Assembly (NCBI RefSeq): GCF_047549485.1 | Contig: NZ_CP180191.1 | Span: 1,240,001-1,304,000, forward strand | Source of the DNA: Piscinibacterium candidicorallinum | GTDB taxonomy: Bacteria; Pseudomonadota; Gammaproteobacteria; Burkholderiales; Burkholderiaceae_C | Direction of reading: 5' to 3' | Length of the DNA stretch: 64,000 nt | Shown here: piece after piece, positions 26,877 through 35,745 of the stretch | Numbering within the stretch: the first letter of the stretch is position 1 | Layout: the number at the start of each line of letters is the position of its first letter | Made by a program: the position numbers and the translations under genes | Notes under the pieces: generated by a model | Databases searched by the model: none | Told to the model about the DNA's origin: nothing | Seen by the model: only the letters and a program-made list of their open reading frames with translations

Positions 26877-28088
26877 ATGACAGGATTCACCGACGGCTTG
26901 CTCGGTTTTTTCAACACGGGCTTGCTTGATCTGTCCGGCTGGCAGCTGCTCGTCGTGCTGCTGGTGCTGACGCACATCACCATCGCATCGGTAACGATCT
27001 ATCTGCACCGCGCCATGGCGCACCGCGCACTGGATCTGCACCCGGCGGTGGCCCACTTCTTCCGTCTCTGGTTGTGGCTGACGACCGGCATGGTCACGCG
27101 TGAATGGGTTGCGATTCACCGCAAGCATCACGCCAAGTGCGAAACCCCGGAAGACCCGCACAGCCCGCAGGTCCATGGTCACTGGACGATCCTGCGCTTT
27201 GGCGTGTCGATGTATCGCGCAGAAGCGAAGAACAAGGAAACCATCGAGCGCTACAAGCACGGCTGCCCGGAAGACTGGGTCGAGCGCAACGTGTATTCGC
27301 GCTTCACCTGGCAGGGCATGGGCGTGATGCTGCTGATCGACCTTGCTCTCTTCGGTGCTGCGGGCCTGACGATCTGGGCCGTGCAGCTGATGTGGATTCC
27401 GATCACCGCTGCCGGCATCATCAACGGCACAGGCCATACGCACGGCTATCGCAACTTTGACTGCCCTGACGCCTCCACCAACATCCTGCCCTGGGGCATC
27501 ATCATCGGTGGCGAAGAGCTGCACAACAACCATCACGCTTTTGCTTCTTCGGCCAAGCTGTCGGCCCGCTGGTACGAGTTCGACATCGGCTGGATGTACA
27601 TCCGCATCCTGGAGCTGCTCGGTCTGGCCAAGGCGCGCAAGACCATTCCCAAGTTGAAGCTCCAGCCGATGGCCAAGGCGCAGGCCGACGGCCAGACGCT
27701 CGATGCAATCGTGGCCCATCGCTTCGAAGTCATGCGGACCTACGCCAAGACGCTGAAGGCCGCCTACAAGTCCGAGCGCGCCAAACTGTTCGCCCAGCGC
27801 GGCGGCGAGTGCGAGCAGGTGAAGTCGGCCAAGCGCTGGCTGCAAGTGGATGCAAGCAAGCTGTCTGCCGACGCACGCGCACACCTGGCCGACATCCTGG
27901 CCCAGAGCGAGAAGCTCAAGAAGCTTTACGAAATGCGCGATGAACTCGCCCAAATCTGGGCACGCTCATCCGAGTCGCGCGAGCAACTCATCAAGAAGCT
28001 GCAGGACTGGTGTGCCAAGGCGGAATCCAGTGGAGTGCAGGCGCTTGAAGAGATGTCGCTGCGCCTTCGTCGCTACGCTGTCGCCTGA
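26877..28088 (+). CDS. Membrane fatty-acid (acyl) desaturase with C-terminal helical extension (403 aa)
   Basis: It introduces a double bond into membrane acyl chains using a di-iron centre. The three histidine boxes are HRAMAH (about 43), HRKHH (about 81) and HNNHH (about 219), set among four hydrophobic stretches. The residues after about 255 form a soluble, charged helical tail of about 150 residues (KLKKLYEMRDELAQIWARS, then LQDWCAKAESSGV) not needed for desaturase chemistry. The tail resembles the C-terminal part of some IS transposases, although this fused form seems usual in relatives. A ribosome site AAGGAG precedes the ATG. Confidence 0.92.
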   Translation: MTGFTDGLLGFFNTGLLDLSGWQLLVVLLVLTHITIASVTIYLHRAMAHRALDLHPAVAHFFRLWLWLTTGMVTREWVAIHRKHHAKCETPEDPHSPQVHGHWTILRFGVSMYRAEAKNKETIERYKHGCPEDWVERNVYSRFTWQGMGVMLLIDLALFGAAGLTIWAVQLMWIPITAAGIINGTGHTHGYRNFDCPDASTNILPWGIIIGGEELHNNHHAFASSAKLSARWYEFDIGWMYIRILELLGLAKARKTIPKLKLQPMAKAQADGQTLDAIVAHRFEVMRTYAKTLKAAYKSERAKLFAQRGGECEQVKSAKRWLQVDASKLSADARAHLADILAQSEKLKKLYEMRDELAQIWARSSESREQLIKKLQDWCAKAESSGVQALEEMSLRLRRYAVA

Positions 28089-28093
28089 GGCCC

Positions 28094-28756
28094 ATGGCGG
28101 AAAAGCAGGCAGGTTTCCTGCCCACTCAGCCATGGTCCGAGCAGACTCCGCTCTCTGAAGAGTTTCTGTCTCGCTTGCGCGCCATGGAGCGCGCGTATCT
28201 CATGCAGGAAAGCCCGCTGCGCCAATGCGGCTTTTCCGGCAGCCAGCGCCGCTGGGAAACACAGCGGCGTCCGATCGTGCAAGCCATCGAAGGCGACGGT
28301 GACTTGCTCAACCTGGGTTGTGCCAACGGCTATCTGCTGGAGTCACTGGTCAAGTGGGCGGAGGAGAAGGAGATCTTCCTGACGCCGCATGGGCTGGACG
28401 CCGGCAAGCTGCTCATCGAGCAGGCCCAGAAGCGCATGTCGCTGTTCTCGCGCAACTTTTACATCGGCAATGCCTGGGACTGGGTTCCACCGCGGCAGTA
28501 CTTGTATGTCTACACCAGCGTCGATCTGGTGCCGCCCGAGTTCGTGCCGGCCTATCTGAAGCGCATCGGACGCGACATCGTTGCTGACGGCGGGCGGCTG
28601 ATCGTCGGCTCTTATGGAAGCCGTTCGAGGCAGCAGGAGCCCATGAACCTGCGCTATCTATTTGATGACATGGGCTGGGCCACTGACGGCATGGCTTCCG
28701 CGCCGGGCGGACCTGACATGCCTGTGGCGGCCCGCTTCATCTGGCGCGACTTCTAG
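28094..28756 (+). CDS. Putative AdoMet-dependent methyltransferase (220 aa)
   Basis: A class I methyltransferase-like fold is suggested by LLNLGCANGYLLESL (motif I, about 70-85), an acidic-loop segment (HGLDAGKLLIEQAQKR), the strand-four-like QYLYVYTSVDLVPPEF and a late GGRLIVGSYGS. The substrate is unknown. It starts five bases after the desaturase stop, so it is probably co-transcribed and may act on lipids or the same process. A strong terminator follows. Confidence 0.75.
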   Translation: MAEKQAGFLPTQPWSEQTPLSEEFLSRLRAMERAYLMQESPLRQCGFSGSQRRWETQRRPIVQAIEGDGDLLNLGCANGYLLESLVKWAEEKEIFLTPHGLDAGKLLIEQAQKRMSLFSRNFYIGNAWDWVPPRQYLYVYTSVDLVPPEFVPAYLKRIGRDIVADGGRLIVGSYGSRSRQQEPMNLRYLFDDMGWATDGMASAPGGPDMPVAARFIWRDF

Positions 28757-28791
28757 GTGCGTGTACCGGCGCTAAACGAGTGCGCCGGACC

Positions 28792-28838
28792 AGCACCAAA
28801 ACAAAAGGCCCGCGATGCGGGCCTTTTGTTTTGGTGCT
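28792..28838. terminator. Long bidirectional intrinsic terminator
   Basis: A 22-base stem (AGCACCAAAACAAAAGGCCCGC with its perfect complement) around GAT separates the methyltransferase from the convergent rpmG. The A/T tracts serve both directions. Confidence 0.93.
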
Positions 28839-28845
28839 GGATCAA

Positions 28846-29001
28846 TTACTTGATCTTGGTTTCCTTGTATTCCACATGCTTGCGAGCGACCGGATCAAAC
28901 TTCTTGATCAGCATCTTCTCAGGCTTGGTCTTCTTGTTCTTGGTGGTGGTGTAGAAGTGACCGGTACCAGCGGTCGACTCGAGCTTGATCTTTTCACGCA
29001 T
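28846..29001 (-). CDS. rpmG: 50S ribosomal protein L33 (51 aa)
   Basis: The sequence MREKIKLESTAGTGHFYTT followed by KNKKTKPEKMLIKKFDP is a zinc-free (no Cys) L33 of normal length. AGGAG precedes the ATG at 28999-29001. It lies 28 bases after rpmB, the standard rpmB-rpmG operon. Confidence 0.97.
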   Translation of the reverse strand: MREKIKLESTAGTGHFYTTTKNKKTKPEKMLIKKFDPVARKHVEYKETKIK

Positions 29002-29029
29002 GATGAGTGCTCCTGGGTCAGCCGTTGAT

Positions 29030-29263
29030 TCAGATCTTGCCGGCGGCGCGCATTTCGGCCAGCACGGTGTCCACGCCACGCTTCTCGATGGTACGCAGAC
29101 CGGCGTTGGTCAGGCGCAGGGAGACCCAACGGTTCTCGCTCTCAACCCAGATGCGGCGGTTCTGCAGGTTGGGCAGAAAGCGGCGCTTGGTCTTGTTGTT
29201 GGCGTGGGAGACGTTGTTGCCCACCATCGGGCGCTTGCCCGTCACTTCACATACGCGTGCCAT
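29030..29263 (-). CDS. rpmB: 50S ribosomal protein L28 (77 aa)
   Basis: The whole sequence is typical L28: MARVCEVTGKRPMVGNNVSH, a basic NKTKRRFLPNLQNRR segment and a conserved end RTIEKRGVDTVLAEM. It is the first gene of the rpmB-rpmG unit. Confidence 0.97.
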   Translation of the reverse strand: MARVCEVTGKRPMVGNNVSHANNKTKRRFLPNLQNRRIWVESENRWVSLRLTNAGLRTIEKRGVDTVLAEMRAAGKI

Positions 29264-29440
29264 GCTGACACTCCACAGTTCTTCGGTCTGATAGGTTGAT
29301 GACGGTTGGCCAGAAGGGTTGCCGCAGCGGCTTCCGATTCACAGGGGCGGCACCGTCAGGTGCGGCCGGCCTCGGCATCTCGGTATGGGTTGCAACTGCG
29401 CCTCAAGGAAAAGCCTTCGGCGCAATACGCAAAGACCGAG

Positions 29441-29470
29441 ACTCTATCACGAAAAGGGCTTTCCGATCAA
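29441..29470 (-). promoter_or_regulatory. Candidate sigma-70 promoter for rpmB-rpmG
   Basis: On the minus strand TTGATC (29465-29470) and TAGAGT (29441-29446) are 18 bases apart, about 180 bases upstream of rpmB. This is the best promoter-like pair in the 325-base gap between rpmB and radC; otherwise nothing was recognised there. Confidence 0.35.
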
Positions 29471-29588
29471 ACACTTGCCCTGCTGCGTCATGGGAAAGCA
29501 CTGGAGGAGCTGCTCCACTGTTGATGCAGTCTCATGAGGGTTGCATTTAATTCATCGGACATGGCGGGTTCGCCGCGTTGCGACCTTG

Positions 29589-30263
29589 CTAGATCAGGCC
29601 CGCCTGCGCCATCGACCGGGCCGTGCCGGCAGTCACTACAAAGTGATCGAGTACCTGAACGTCCACCAGCGCAAGGGCGGCACGCAGCGCGGCGGTCAGG
29701 CTGACATCGGCCTGGCTCGGCTCAGCCACGCCGGAGGGGTGGTTGTGCGCGAGGATCACGCTGGCTGCGTTGTGCGCCAGCGCAGCTTTCACGACTTCTC
29801 GCGGGTACACGCTTGTCTGTGTCAGGGTTCCGGTGAACAGCCGCTCGGCGCGGATGAGGCGGTTCTGCGCGTCCAGAAACAGCACCATGAAAACCTCGGC
29901 CAGTTCGCCGCCGAGCTGCAGGCGCAGAAAGTCTGAGACGTCCGAGGGACTCGACAAGGCGGTCGGTTCGCGCAGGCGCTCATCCAGCGCGCGGCGCGCC
30001 AGTTGAAGCGCCGCTTGGAACTGGAGCGCCTTCGCAGGCCCCAGGCCCTTGATCTTTGACACCTCGGCCGGGGACGCGTGCATCAGTGCCGTGATCGAGC
30101 CGAAGTGGCCGAGCAGCTCGCGGGCCAGGTCCACGGCGCTCTTGCCCGCCACACCCACGCGGAGCAGCACAGCCAGCAGCTCGGCGTCGCTCAGAGCGCC
30201 CGGGCCGAGAGAGAGCATCTTTTCGCGCGGTCGGTCGTTCTCGGGCCAGTCGGTAATGGGCAT
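29589..30263 (-). CDS. radC: RadC-family JAB/MPN protein (224 aa)
   Basis: An N-terminal helix-hairpin-helix part (KIKGLGPAKALQFQAAL, about 70-85) precedes a JAMM metalloprotease-like domain with HNHPSGVAEPSQAD (about 172-185). The length is normal. The historical DNA-repair role is doubtful; the biochemical function is not settled. Its start is only 29 bases from the divergent FKBP gene, so both promoters overlap. Confidence 0.95.
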   Translation of the reverse strand: MPITDWPENDRPREKMLSLGPGALSDAELLAVLLRVGVAGKSAVDLARELLGHFGSITALMHASPAEVSKIKGLGPAKALQFQAALQLARRALDERLREPTALSSPSDVSDFLRLQLGGELAEVFMVLFLDAQNRLIRAERLFTGTLTQTSVYPREVVKAALAHNAASVILAHNHPSGVAEPSQADVSLTAALRAALALVDVQVLDHFVVTAGTARSMAQAGLI

Positions 30264-30292
30264 CTAAACTGAATTCTTCTGGAGAGACTGCC

Positions 30293-30820
30293 TTGAATGT
30301 TCAAACCGACTCTGCGACTGCAGACGCGGGGGCGCAGCCGGTGATCGGCGCGGACTCGTTTGTAACGCTGCACTATCGCATCTCGCTGACCCACGCTGCG
30401 GCTGCCGACGCCGCGCAAACAGGGGAGGCGGACTTCCTGAACACCTTTGCCGACAAGCCCGCCACCCTGCAGATGGGGCTTGGTCAACTGGCGCCGGCAC
30501 TGGAGCAGCGCTTGATCGGGCTCGCGCAAGGCGAGCACCATGTATTTGACGTGCCGGCCGGCGAGGCCTACGGGCAGCGCAGCGCGGAGCTGGTGCAGCG
30601 CGTGTCGCGCGAGCTGCTCAAGCGCGAGAGCGAGCTGCTGACGACCTTCGAGCCCGGTGATGTGGTCGAGTTCAACGCCCCGGCGACAGCGAATCGTCCT
30701 GCTGGGCGCTTTGCCGGCGTGGTGAAGGAGATCGATGCGAAGGGTGCGCTGTTCGACTTCAACCACCCGCTGGCGGGTCAGCCGATCCGCTTTGAAGTCA
30801 AGATCATCGGAGTGCTGTGA
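30293..30820 (+). CDS. fkpB: FKBP-type peptidyl-prolyl isomerase, SlpA/FkpB type (175 aa)
   Basis: The protein has a split FKBP fold with an IF-chaperone insert: FVTLHYRISL at the start, LQMGLGQLAPALEQRLIGL, FDVPAGEAYGQRSAELVQ, and the final DFNHPLAGQPIRFEVKII. The start codon appears to be TTG at 30293, with GGAGAG 8 bases upstream; the nearby ATG is out of frame. It overlaps the ispH start, the conserved fkpB-ispH pair. Confidence 0.93.
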   Translation: MNVQTDSATADAGAQPVIGADSFVTLHYRISLTHAAAADAAQTGEADFLNTFADKPATLQMGLGQLAPALEQRLIGLAQGEHHVFDVPAGEAYGQRSAELVQRVSRELLKRESELLTTFEPGDVVEFNAPATANRPAGRFAGVVKEIDAKGALFDFNHPLAGQPIRFEVKIIGVL

Positions 30821-31842
30821 TGGATGCCCATGAAGTGACCCGTGAGCCGATGGGCCAGGGCGGTGAGGACGCCGACATCCTGCTGGCCAACCCGCGCGGT
30901 TTCTGTGCTGGCGTGGATCGCGCCATCGAGATCGTTGAACGCGCGCTCACGCTCTATGGCGCACCGATCTACGTGCGCCACGAGATCGTGCACAACACCT
31001 TTGTGGTGGAAGGTCTGCGCGCCAAGGGCGCCGTGTTCATCGAAGATCTTGCGGATGTGCCGCAGGGCGCCACGCTGATCTACTCAGCGCACGGCGTGCC
31101 GAAGTCGGTCCGACGTGAGTCGCAGGCCCGCGGACTGCGTGTGTTCGATGCCACCTGCCCGCTGGTCACCAAGGTGCACATCGAAGTCCTCAAGCTGCGC
31201 AAGGAGGGCTACGAGATCATCATGATCGGCCATGCCGGCCACCCCGAGGTGGAAGGCACGATGGGCCAGACCGAGGACGGCATGATCCTCGTCGAGACGA
31301 TCGAGGATGTCAGCCGCATCTCGGTCAAGGACCCGGCCAAGCTGGCCTACGTCTCGCAGACCACGCTCTCGGTGGACGAAACCCGCGACGTGATCGACGC
31401 CCTGCGCGCGCGCTTCCCGCTGATCCGCGCCCCAAAGAAGGACGATATCTGCTACGCCACACAGAACCGGCAGGACGCGGTCAAGTTCATGGCGCCCAAG
31501 GTGGATGTGGTCATCGTCGTGGGCAGTCCGACCAGCAGCAACTCCAATCGCCTGCGTGAGCTGGCGGAAAAGCTCGGCGCCCGCGCCTACATGGTCGACG
31601 GCGCGCACGAGATTCAGCCGCAATGGCTCGAAGGCGCGCGCCGCTTCGGCGTGACTGCGGGCGCCTCGGCACCCGAGGTACTCGTCAAGGAAGTCATCTC
31701 CACACTCAAGGCCCGCGGGGCAGGCTCGGTCAGTCAGCTCGATGGTGTGACCGAGCACATCATGTTTCCGCTGCCCAAGGGGCTGAAGCTGCCTGGCGAG
31801 CAGGGCGCGGCGACAGCGATGGAAGTCGCGCCGCAGCGCTGA
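30820..31842 (+). CDS. ispH: 4-hydroxy-3-methylbut-2-enyl diphosphate reductase (340 aa)
   Basis: Last step of the MEP isoprenoid pathway, giving IPP and DMAPP, with a [4Fe-4S] cluster. The three cluster cysteines are visible in PRGFCAGVDRA, FDATCPLVTKVH and KDDICYATQNRQ. The conserved His/Glu motifs (HEIVHN, GHAGHPEVEGTMGQ) and SSNSNRL are intact. The ATG at 30820 overlaps the fkpB TGA. Confidence 0.97.
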   Translation: MDAHEVTREPMGQGGEDADILLANPRGFCAGVDRAIEIVERALTLYGAPIYVRHEIVHNTFVVEGLRAKGAVFIEDLADVPQGATLIYSAHGVPKSVRRESQARGLRVFDATCPLVTKVHIEVLKLRKEGYEIIMIGHAGHPEVEGTMGQTEDGMILVETIEDVSRISVKDPAKLAYVSQTTLSVDETRDVIDALRARFPLIRAPKKDDICYATQNRQDAVKFMAPKVDVVIVVGSPTSSNSNRLRELAEKLGARAYMVDGAHEIQPQWLEGARRFGVTAGASAPEVLVKEVISTLKARGAGSVSQLDGVTEHIMFPLPKGLKLPGEQGAATAMEVAPQR

Positions 31843-32034
31843 CCCAAGCTGTGTGATCGGCTTGCGCGCTCGGCCGGATTAGGAGGCCAATACGCCTCCG
31901 CAGGAAAGCCCTGATGCCTCACGCTGCAGCCTCAGGGCACACTCAGCGCCTGTCGCTGCATTCACACTCGCAGCGCTGCCGGCCCGAGGGGATCGCAACC
32001 GGGCCAAGCATTCATACCCACAAGGAGACCCCAG

Positions 32035-33024
32035 ATGACACACCCCCGCAAGCTGGCTGCCATGGCGCTGGCGCTCTCGGCCTCGCTGCTCAGCTTCGGT
32101 GCTAGCGCCCAGGGCGCATGGCCCGCCGGCAAGCCCATCCGCGTGATCGTGCCCTTCCCGCCGGGCGGCACCACCGACATCGTCACCCGCCTGGTCATGC
32201 CAGAAGTCGGCAAGATCCTTGGCGCGAACGTGGTGATCGAGAACCGAGGCGGCGGCGGTGGTTCCATCGGCGCCACGGAAGTGGCCAAGGCTGCACCGGA
32301 CGGCTTCACCTTCGGCGTGGCCACCGTCTCCACGCATGCCGTGAACCCGGCCTGCAACCCGAAGCTGGCCTACAACCCCCTCAAGGACTTCGCGCCTGTG
32401 AGCAACATGGCGCACACGGCCAACGTGATCGTGGTGCACCCCAAGGTGCCGGCGCAGAACATGAAGGAATTCATCGATCTGCTGAAGAAGAATCCGGCCA
32501 AGTACTCCTTTGCCACCAGCGGCACCTGCGGCATTGCCCACATGATGGGCGAGCAGTTCAAGGTGTCCACGGGTACGTTCATGCTGCACATTCCCTACCG
32601 CGGCAGCGGCCCGGCGCTCAATGACACCCTGGCCGGCCAGGTGGAAGTGATGCTCGACAACCTGCCCAGCTCCATGCCGCACATCCAGGCCGGCAAGCTG
32701 CGCCCCCTGGCCATTGCCTGGGACAAGCGCCTGCCGCAGCTGCCCAATGTGCCGACCTACGGCGAACTGGGCCTCAAGGAGATGAACGATCCGGCGTGGT
32801 ACGGCATCGTGGCGCCCGCGGGCACCTCGCGCGACATCATCAACCGAGTTCAGGCAGCCGTGAAGCAGGCCGTGAGCAACCCGGATCTGGCCAAGCGCCT
32901 GCGTGAGGCCGGTGCCGAGCCGTTGGGCAACACGCCGGAGCAGTTCGCCGCCGAGATCAAGAAGGAAATGGACAAGATGGCTGCGCTCGTGAAGCGCCAG
33001 GGCATCAAGCTCGACCAGCAGTAA
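32035..33024 (+). CDS. Bug/TctC-family periplasmic solute receptor (329 aa)
   Basis: A signal peptide ending SFGASAQ precedes the typical mature start WPAGKPIRVIVPFPPGGTTD. Other family blocks are VIENRGGGGGSIGA, NMKEFIDLLKKNPAKYSFAT and HIPYRGSGPALNDTLAGQV. Such receptors bind carboxylates or similar small molecules. No membrane components of a tripartite tricarboxylate transporter are nearby, as is usual for Bug proteins, and the ligand cannot be told. AAGGAG lies upstream, and a terminator follows. Confidence 0.94.
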   Translation: MTHPRKLAAMALALSASLLSFGASAQGAWPAGKPIRVIVPFPPGGTTDIVTRLVMPEVGKILGANVVIENRGGGGGSIGATEVAKAAPDGFTFGVATVSTHAVNPACNPKLAYNPLKDFAPVSNMAHTANVIVVHPKVPAQNMKEFIDLLKKNPAKYSFATSGTCGIAHMMGEQFKVSTGTFMLHIPYRGSGPALNDTLAGQVEVMLDNLPSSMPHIQAGKLRPLAIAWDKRLPQLPNVPTYGELGLKEMNDPAWYGIVAPAGTSRDIINRVQAAVKQAVSNPDLAKRLREAGAEPLGNTPEQFAAEIKKEMDKMAALVKRQGIKLDQQ

Positions 33025-33045
33025 GCAGCCGCGAGGCGTGGCAAG

Positions 33046-33078
33046 ACGGCCCGGTTCACGCCGGGCCGTTTGCTTTTT
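33046..33078 (+). terminator. Intrinsic terminator after the Bug gene
   Basis: ACGGCCCGG pairs with CCGGGCCGT around TTCACG (33046-33069), followed by TTGCTTTTT. Confidence 0.88.
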
Positions 33079-33124
33079 CGGCATGCGCCATCGGCGCATC
33101 AAGCCGCGCGCTAGCATCCCGCCC

Positions 33125-34048
33125 ATGAAAGAACCCCGGGCGCCCGCTGCGCCGCTGCATGCCGATGACGCCGCGTTGATCGACCGGTTCGCCGATGCGC
33201 TCTGGCTGGAGCACGGACTGGCCGGCAACACGCTGGCGGCCTATCGCGGCGATCTGGGCGGGCTGGCGAGGCATCTGCGCGGCACAGGACGCGCGCTCGA
33301 CGCCGCCGCCGAAGCCGATCTCTACAGCTGGTTCGCTGCTGCCGCACCCGGCACGCGCGCAAGCACCAGCAACCGCCGCCTGGCCACGCTGCGCCGCTTC
33401 TTTGCCTGGGCGCTGCGCGAGCGCCTCGTCGCCGCCGACCCCACGTTGCGCATTCCGACAGCCAAGCGCGCGCCACGCATCCCCAAGACCCTGACCGAGG
33501 CGCAGGTCGAGGCGCTGCTGGCCGCGCCAAACACCGATACGCCGCTGGGCCTGCGCGACCGCGCCATGCTCGAGCTGATGTATGCCAGCGGCCTGCGCGT
33601 GAGCGAGCTGGTGGGCGTGACATTGATTCAGGTGGCGCTGAACGATGGCGTCTTGCGCGTGATGGGCAAGGGCAGCAAGGAGCGCCTGGTGCCCTTCGGT
33701 CTGGCCGCGCGGGACTGGCTGGAGCGCTACCTGCGCGAGGGCCGTGCTGCGATTCTGGACGGCCAGGTGAGCGACGCCCTGTTCGTCACCGCCCGCGGTG
33801 GGCCGATGACGCGGCAGATGTTCTGGAACCTGATCAAGAAGTACGCCGTGGTCGGTGGCGTGAATGCACCGCTCTCACCGCACACGCTGCGCCATGCCTT
33901 TGCCACCCACCTGCTCAATCACGGTGCCGACTTGCGCGTGGTGCAGCTGCTGCTCGGCCATGCAGACATCACCACCACCCAGATCTACACCCATGTGGCG
34001 CGCGAGCGGCTCAAGCAGCTGCACGCCGCCAATCACCCCCGCGCCTGA
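33125..34048 (+). CDS. xerD: XerC/XerD-type tyrosine recombinase (307 aa)
   Basis: It resolves chromosome dimers at dif with its partner. The N-terminal SAM-like core-binding domain (to about residue 105) precedes the catalytic domain. Catalytic residues are visible in ASGLRVSEL (Arg), GKGSKERLVP (Lys), SPHTLRHAFATHLL (His-Arg), LLGHADI (His) and TQIYTHV (nucleophile Tyr). The start is the ATG at 33125; TAGCAT nine bases upstream suggests a start-proximal promoter. The length and the LLGHADITTTQIYTHV end favour XerD over a mobile-element integrase; XerC is the alternative. Confidence 0.9.
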   Translation: MKEPRAPAAPLHADDAALIDRFADALWLEHGLAGNTLAAYRGDLGGLARHLRGTGRALDAAAEADLYSWFAAAAPGTRASTSNRRLATLRRFFAWALRERLVAADPTLRIPTAKRAPRIPKTLTEAQVEALLAAPNTDTPLGLRDRAMLELMYASGLRVSELVGVTLIQVALNDGVLRVMGKGSKERLVPFGLAARDWLERYLREGRAAILDGQVSDALFVTARGGPMTRQMFWNLIKKYAVVGGVNAPLSPHTLRHAFATHLLNHGADLRVVQLLLGHADITTTQIYTHVARERLKQLHAANHPRA

Positions 34049-34081
34049 GCGCCTGCACCTGCGCGGCTTCACGGACACGCC

Positions 34082-34765
34082 ATGAGCACCCTCATTTCCT
34101 ACAGCGGCGGCAAGGACTCCACCCTCGCCCTCTGGCGCGCCCAGCGCCTGGCGGCTGCAGGCGAACTGCCCACCGTCACAGCCCTGCTTACTGCGCTCGA
34201 AGAAACCGGCCAGCGCGCCCGCTCCCACGGTGTGAGCCGCGCTCTGCTGGCCGAGCAGGCGCGCTGCCTCGGGCTGGCGCACCACAGCATCTCGGCCACC
34301 TGGGCGGACTACGAGGCGCAGTTCGTGGCCCGGCTGCAGGCCCTCGCCGCGCAGGGCATTACAGACGTGGTGTTTGGCGACATCGACCTGCAGCCGCACC
34401 GCGACTGGGAGGAGAAGGTCTGCGCCCGCGCCGCGCTGCGCGCCCATCTGCCCCTCTGGGGCCAAGGCCGCCGCGCACTGGTGGACGAGTTTCTCGCCGC
34501 CGGCTTCAAGGCCCGCGTGGTCTGCGTGGACGGCCGCTTTCTGGACGAAGGATTCGTGGGCTGCGAGTTCGATTCGCACTTTCTCGCCCGCCTGCCCGCA
34601 ACTGTGGACGCCTGCGGCGAAAACGGCGAATTCCACACCTTCGTGTACGACGGCCCGAACTTCCAGCGGCCGGTGCCCTGGATCAGCCGCGGCCGCCAAA
34701 GCACCGTCTCACCGCCCGAATACGGCCGCCAGACCTATCACTTCGATCTGTTGGACTGTGCCTGA
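34082..34765 (+). CDS. PP-loop ATPase of the diphthine-ammonia ligase-like (COG2102) family (227 aa)
   Basis: The ATP-pyrophosphatase P-loop SYSGGKDSTLAL is at residues 6-17. The family C-terminal signature CGENGEFHTFVYDGP is present, as is DVVFGDIDLQPHRDWEE. Eukaryotic relatives amidate diphthine on EF2, which bacteria lack, so the bacterial substrate is unknown. It begins 33 bases after xerD and may share its transcript. Confidence 0.88.
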   Translation: MSTLISYSGGKDSTLALWRAQRLAAAGELPTVTALLTALEETGQRARSHGVSRALLAEQARCLGLAHHSISATWADYEAQFVARLQALAAQGITDVVFGDIDLQPHRDWEEKVCARAALRAHLPLWGQGRRALVDEFLAAGFKARVVCVDGRFLDEGFVGCEFDSHFLARLPATVDACGENGEFHTFVYDGPNFQRPVPWISRGRQSTVSPPEYGRQTYHFDLLDCA

Positions 34766-34825
34766 GTCACCGCTCGCTGTCTGGCGTCAGATGCATCACA
34801 AAATTCATGCCTACAAAAAGGTCGG

Positions 34826-34862
34826 TTTCCGCATGTCTGGTGCGGATCTTGGCTGAAAATTG
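34826..34862. repeat. Decayed copy of the palindromic repeat
   Basis: TTTCCGCATGTCTGGTGCGG and then ATCTTGGCTGAAAA match one arm and tail of the repeat, but the second arm is lost. It lies in the gap between the PP-loop gene and the membrane-protein island. Confidence 0.45.
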
Positions 34863-34992
34863 ATTATCAAATTTCAGTTGAAAAACAGTCGCTCTTGGCG
34901 CCGTTTATCAATCGAAAAGTGGGTAAGGTGCGCGGGCTCGTGGGGGCGCAGTGTGCGCTGCGGGTCGCGCCCTCGGACTTGATGCCGTTTTG

Positions 34993-35083
34993 CCGCTCGC
35001 GCAGCGCAGAGCGGTCTCGCTCAGATGGGAAAGGCCGTGGATAGAGCTGGTGTCAGCGGATGAACGTAATCGTGTCTGCCCCC
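34993..35083 (+). pseudogene. Remnant of an inverted RAYT transposase element
   Basis: Read on the plus strand, the last approximately 27 codons of a Y1/REP transposase survive with many changes: LAQRRAVSLRWERPWIELVS then ADERNRV, against LAQRRAASLGRGRPRKEPGS then AGELNRV in the intact copy. The remnant ends in TAATCGTGTCTGCCCCC, a one-base variant of the element's inverted end. It is opposite in direction to the other three copies and clearly older. It marks the left edge of the AT-richer island. Confidence 0.8.
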
Positions 35084-35107
35084 TTTCTTTCGTTACCCCT
35101 TTTTCGT

Positions 35108-35701
35108 TCAGCTCTTTATATGAATTCGCACGTAGAAATAGATAAATATTCCGCCAGAAGCGAGGCCGTGCACCCACAAACCACTGGCCTCACCCAGACC
35201 GAGCCCGAGCCGACTTGCAGTAGTTAATCCTTTAGCAAACGAAGGGTCCCCAGCGATTAAATAATCGGAAACAATCAAAGGAACTGCAACGAACACGAGA
35301 AAAGCAGGCATCCATAGCGGGACTTGTTTAACTAAACCGAGCTTCACTCTGATAACGATCAAGCGTCTTTGAAGCCATGGATACCAGAAGCCGGTTAGCC
35401 ACATTAGCGGTTGCATTGCAAAGGAGAGGCACTTAACGAAAAGCGTTACTTCCGGGAAATCACTGCTAGACGCGTGGAGATCTAGGAAGGGAAACAGTTG
35501 AACCATCCAATTGCAAAACGCGGCGAGAACTGGGGAGGTGCGAAGAATGTCGCTAGGTGCAAAGATCGCGATTAGGCAAACAATTACGGGCGGTACGAAC
35601 CACGTTGCTAGCGCAAAGCGCCACGGCCCGGCTTTCTGGTAGCGCAAGCCCTCGATTTGCTCAGGCGTGAGCGGCGGCAGTGCAGGTTCTGCAGTCGTCA
35701 T
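35108..35701 (-). CDS. Small polytopic membrane protein, island family member 3 (197 aa)
   Basis: About four hydrophobic segments are visible (about 32-52, 83-105, 128-148, 170-192). It shares clear motifs with the gene at 37505: an APSDILR-x-SPVL-x-x-F block after the first helix, a loop with FPEV, and GDPSFAKGLTTASRLG before the last helix (GDPSWVAGLTTNNRIG there). The ATG at 35699-35701 has GGGAG upstream. I do not know the family. An immunity-type role next to a decayed secretion locus is only inference. Base composition is noticeably richer in A and T than the flanks. Confidence 0.8.
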   Translation of the reverse strand: MTTAEPALPPLTPEQIEGLRYQKAGPWRFALATWFVPPVIVCLIAIFAPSDILRTSPVLAAFCNWMVQLFPFLDLHASSSDFPEVTLFVKCLSFAMQPLMWLTGFWYPWLQRRLIVIRVKLGLVKQVPLWMPAFLVFVAVPLIVSDYLIAGDPSFAKGLTTASRLGLGLGEASGLWVHGLASGGIFIYFYVRIHIKS

Positions 35702-35745
35702 CAAGAACTCCCGATGTATATGTTTATGAAGGAAAAGAGGAAAAG

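Noticed and set aside
34908..35177. Open frames around the left edge of the island
   Set aside because: The only meaningful coding content is the decayed transposase C-terminus on the plus strand; the remainder is chance.
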